Below are positions 61,973 to 64,000 of a stretch of 64,000 nucleotides of DNA, one piece after another. This stretch comes from Eubacteriales bacterium. GTDB taxonomy: Bacteria > Bacillota > Clostridia > Christensenellales > CAG-138. The notes beneath the pieces were generated by a model, which was given only the letters and a program-made list of their open reading frames with translations, did no database searches and was not told the DNA's origin. Within the stretch, counting starts at the first letter, position 1. The number at the start of each line of letters is the position of its first letter. The position numbers were made by a program, and so were the translations under genes. The stretch spans positions 1 through 64,000 of the forward strand of contig JAJFTI010000029.1 in the NCBI GenBank assembly GCA_021373115.1. The letters run 5' to 3'.

Positions 61973-63526
61973 TTATCGGTAGTCGTCGAGGTTGATCGTA
62001 AGCGCGTATTGCGACATCACATCATATTGCGGGTCGGTTTGAAAAGCGGTGCTATGTCCGTTTGGTTTGCTGCTGTCATACACGATTTCCGTATAGACCG
62101 CGCCATCCCGCAGGGAGATATCCTGCTGAGGTCCGTCGTCCACGGCTACCTTCATATCCCACCAATAGGTCGTCATAGGTAGGATTGTCAGCGTTTTGAT
62201 GTTGGCCCATTGGCTCGGAGAGAGCGAACTGCTAAACAGTTCAAAATCATATTCCAGCTTTTTGCCTGTCTTGTCCGCTGTTCCCATTGGTCCGTATGCA
62301 TTAAACGGGCAACCGGACCAGCTTTCAGGAGCCTCCCCGTCCAGCAGGAACCGGAACGAGAGATCGCAGTAACATCGCTCCGCCGCGGTCCAGCTTTCCG
62401 GCAGCACGATATGCAGCGTAATCTTCGTGTCTGTCGGGGTAAAGGAGATCTCCTTAAGCGAGTAGGAAGCGCCGGTGAAATCGAGCTCATGGGTATAGTA
62501 ATATACCTCGGCCGTGTCCCCGGTCCGCTCCTCCTCCGGCTGCCATTCCAGAATAGTGACGGGGTGGGTGCCGCCGAAATCCACCCTTGTTTCCGATTTC
62601 GCCTGCGTGGTCTGTGTCTGTGCCTGATATGCGTCGGCGTCGAACACGATATCACCAAAACTCGCGCTGAGCACCTGCACGGGGTCTTTACTGTCAACGT
62701 TGTCGTAACGCATATGAATGGACAATTCGCCGGTAACCTGCCCGGACAGCGGCTTTGCCTCGGGCTCGTAACAATCCAGTTGCATTGAAAAACGCACATC
62801 ATGATTGGCGAGATAAGCATCCCACAGCCTATCCGCTTTTGGATTGGACGTGACGAGCTCTCCGTTTTCGAATACATCCTGCATTTCCTCGCTGGACAGC
62901 GCAGCGCAGATTTCGTCCATCTCCGGCGTAAAGGTTGGAACCAGTTCCCCGCTGAATTCTTTACCGTTCGGGGTTTCAAACGTTACGCGGTTATCGCAGC
63001 TGAAGTAGTAGTATTCCCAAGAGCCGTCCCCTCCGAGCGAACCATCGAAAGGCGCCGCGCGGAAGGTGTCCCCGCCCGTATACGCCTGAACGAACGGGCG
63101 CGCCGTCGCGCCGGACATCGTTCCCGAAAGGAAGATCGACGTGCCGTCGTAGGCAATTTCGTCCAGCGTCATGTCAAAGGCCGTTGCATACGCTTCATAG
63201 CCTGTTCCCACGCTGGAGACGTTTACATTCTTGTTGTTTGCGCTGCTGGTGATTGCCTCGATCGTCGGTTCATCCGTCCGCTCGCTCTTCTCCTGTCCGA
63301 AGTAGTCCCGTGCGCTGAACCAATCGTTGATCCATTCCTCCACCGCCGCCCGCGCGCTGGGAACGGCGACCACGGTAATACATACGACGGCCAGCAGGCA
63401 CGCCGCGGCGAACAGAATTCGCCGTGCGACATGGCGGTTCTTTCGTCTCTTGCTAACGCGCATCACGCGCGTGTCGTCAACCATATACTGCATAACAGCC
63501 TCCTTGAACAATTCTCGTTCCGTCAT
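61973..63526 (-). CDS. DUF4179-type anti-sigma factor
   Basis: A 517-aa membrane protein. A short cytoplasmic N-terminus (about 1-32) should bind the sigma factor, one helix follows (RRILFAAACLLAVVCITVVAVPSARA, about 35-58), and then a large extracytoplasmic beta-rich domain with the DUF4179 region (SARAAVEEWINDWFSARDYFG, then MTLDEIAYDGTSIFLSGTM). Its start overlaps the end of the ECF sigma gene by 4 nt (ATGA), the usual cognate pairing. It would release the sigma factor on envelope stress. Confidence 0.82.
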   Translation of the reverse strand: MTERELFKEAVMQYMVDDTRVMRVSKRRKNRHVARRILFAAACLLAVVCITVVAVPSARAAVEEWINDWFSARDYFGQEKSERTDEPTIEAITSSANNKNVNVSSVGTGYEAYATAFDMTLDEIAYDGTSIFLSGTMSGATARPFVQAYTGGDTFRAAPFDGSLGGDGSWEYYYFSCDNRVTFETPNGKEFSGELVPTFTPEMDEICAALSSEEMQDVFENGELVTSNPKADRLWDAYLANHDVRFSMQLDCYEPEAKPLSGQVTGELSIHMRYDNVDSKDPVQVLSASFGDIVFDADAYQAQTQTTQAKSETRVDFGGTHPVTILEWQPEEERTGDTAEVYYYTHELDFTGASYSLKEISFTPTDTKITLHIVLPESWTAAERCYCDLSFRFLLDGEAPESWSGCPFNAYGPMGTADKTGKKLEYDFELFSSSLSPSQWANIKTLTILPMTTYWWDMKVAVDDGPQQDISLRDGAVYTEIVYDSSKPNGHSTAFQTDPQYDVMSQYALTINLDDYR

Positions 63527-64000
63527 TGCTCATCGGCTCCTTTCCATTCCGCTCGAATCCGTTCTCTGGTGCGATAGAGCCGCGCTTTTACCGCGTCTTC
63601 GCTGATGCCCAGCGCTTTTGCGATCTGCCGCACCGACTGGTCGAAGCCATAATAGAGCGCAAACGCCTGATAGGACAGCAGGGGTTCCTCTTTGACGATG
63701 CTCCAGATTTGTGCCGCGTCCATCCGATCCAGAAGCGCCGGTTCGAATGGAGACTGTTCATCGGGAATGGTCTCCAAGAGCGGTTCCTCCCGCTCGTTTC
63801 TCCGGCTCTGGTTCCGGTAACGTTTGGACAGTTCCCCTTTGGCGATCTTGACTAGATAGCAAAAGGGTTCCTGCGGGCGGAGCACCGCCATGCGTTCGTA
63901 AAACCGCTTCCAGACCTCCTGAAAGATATCCTCCATATCGGAAACGGAGCGTATGCGAACGACGAGGAAGCGTTTCAGTTTGGCGGCGTGTTCGTGGTAG
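63523..64000 (-). CDS. ECF (RpoE-type) sigma factor, partial at window edge
   Basis: The reading frame stays open to the window edge. Upstream of the ATG at 63936 it continues with HAAKLKRFLVVRIRSVSDMEDIFQEVWKRF, which is sigma region 2. The true start therefore lies beyond 64000. Region 4 is visible in the C-terminal part (LLSYQAFALYYGFDQSVRQIAKALGISEDAVKARLYRTRERI). Overlap with the DUF4179 gene indicates a sigma/anti-sigma operon. Confidence 0.88.
   Translation of the reverse strand, partial: YHEHAAKLKRFLVVRIRSVSDMEDIFQEVWKRFYERMAVLRPQEPFCYLVKIAKGELSKRYRNQSRRNEREEPLLETIPDEQSPFEPALLDRMDAAQIWSIVKEEPLLSYQAFALYYGFDQSVRQIAKALGISEDAVKARLYRTRERIRAEWKGADEQ

Overview
The window looks like the chromosome of a fairly GC-rich anaerobic Firmicute, probably a Clostridia member. 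Supporting signs are strong AAAGGAGG-type ribosome sites, frequent GTG and TTG starts, lipoprotein signals of the MKKLISxxL...GC type, NHLM-type peptide export genes and PucR/AraR-type regulators. This is inferred from gene content only. About 50 genes can be supported. Both window edges cut genes: a GH13-type glucosidase tail on the left and an ECF sigma factor on the right.

Region by region. (1) 1-10.8 kb is an L-arabinose locus: araD, a ribulokinase-type FGGY kinase and the repressor araR on the minus strand. Divergent from them are araA and a four-gene CUT2-type sugar ABC transporter. (2) 11.0-21.3 kb is a second sugar/polyol operon: a glycerol-kinase-like gene, a CUT2 ATPase and two permeases, an LsrK-like kinase, DeoC, a cupin, a binding lipoprotein and a HutC/GntR regulator. 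It resembles lsr (AI-2) operons in layout but uses a DeoC aldolase. (3) 21.3-24.1 kb holds three minus-strand genes: TspO-like, LysE-like and a Gfo/Idh oxidoreductase. (4) 24.1-36.0 kb is a LacI-controlled operon of eleven genes around a peptide/nickel-type ABC transporter, with a creatinase-like M24 protein, an amidohydrolase, an L-rhamnose-mutarotase-like protein, an ASRT-family protein, a NodB-type deacetylase and an AllA-like protein. (5) 36.0-42.9 kb carries an HXXEE membrane protein, an AbgB-like M20 amidase, a PucR/CdaR regulator, a second M24 protein and a GPH-family transporter.

(6) 43.0-55.9 kb is the most unusual part. A TetR gene diverges from a promoter covered by a perfect 20-bp palindrome. 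That promoter reads into two tandemly duplicated short genes encoding lysine-rich peptides with nearly identical leaders ending in Gly-Gly and unrelated C-terminal cores. Next come a CHASE2-adenylate/guanylate cyclase, a FecR/InlB-repeat lipoprotein, a TIM-barrel isomerase-like protein, a very short NHLM secretion adaptor, a C39-peptidase ABC exporter, a second NHLM ABC protein, and a membrane protein ending in a cyclic-nucleotide-binding domain. The genes are tightly packed or overlapping. I read this as a second-messenger-linked peptide export system: the cyclase makes cNMP, the last gene senses it, and the C39 exporter cleaves and secretes the Gly-Gly peptides. The assembly as a whole is inference.

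(7) 55.9-64 kb contains tRNA-Val(CAC), DUF6440 and DUF1003 genes, an isolated AT-rich gene for a membrane-anchored HerA/FtsK-type ATPase (a likely acquired island, possibly defensive), and small housekeeping genes (58-aa hypothetical, RibD/DHFR-like, PpnP, YjjG-like HAD). It ends in a DUF4179-type anti-sigma factor paired with an ECF sigma factor.
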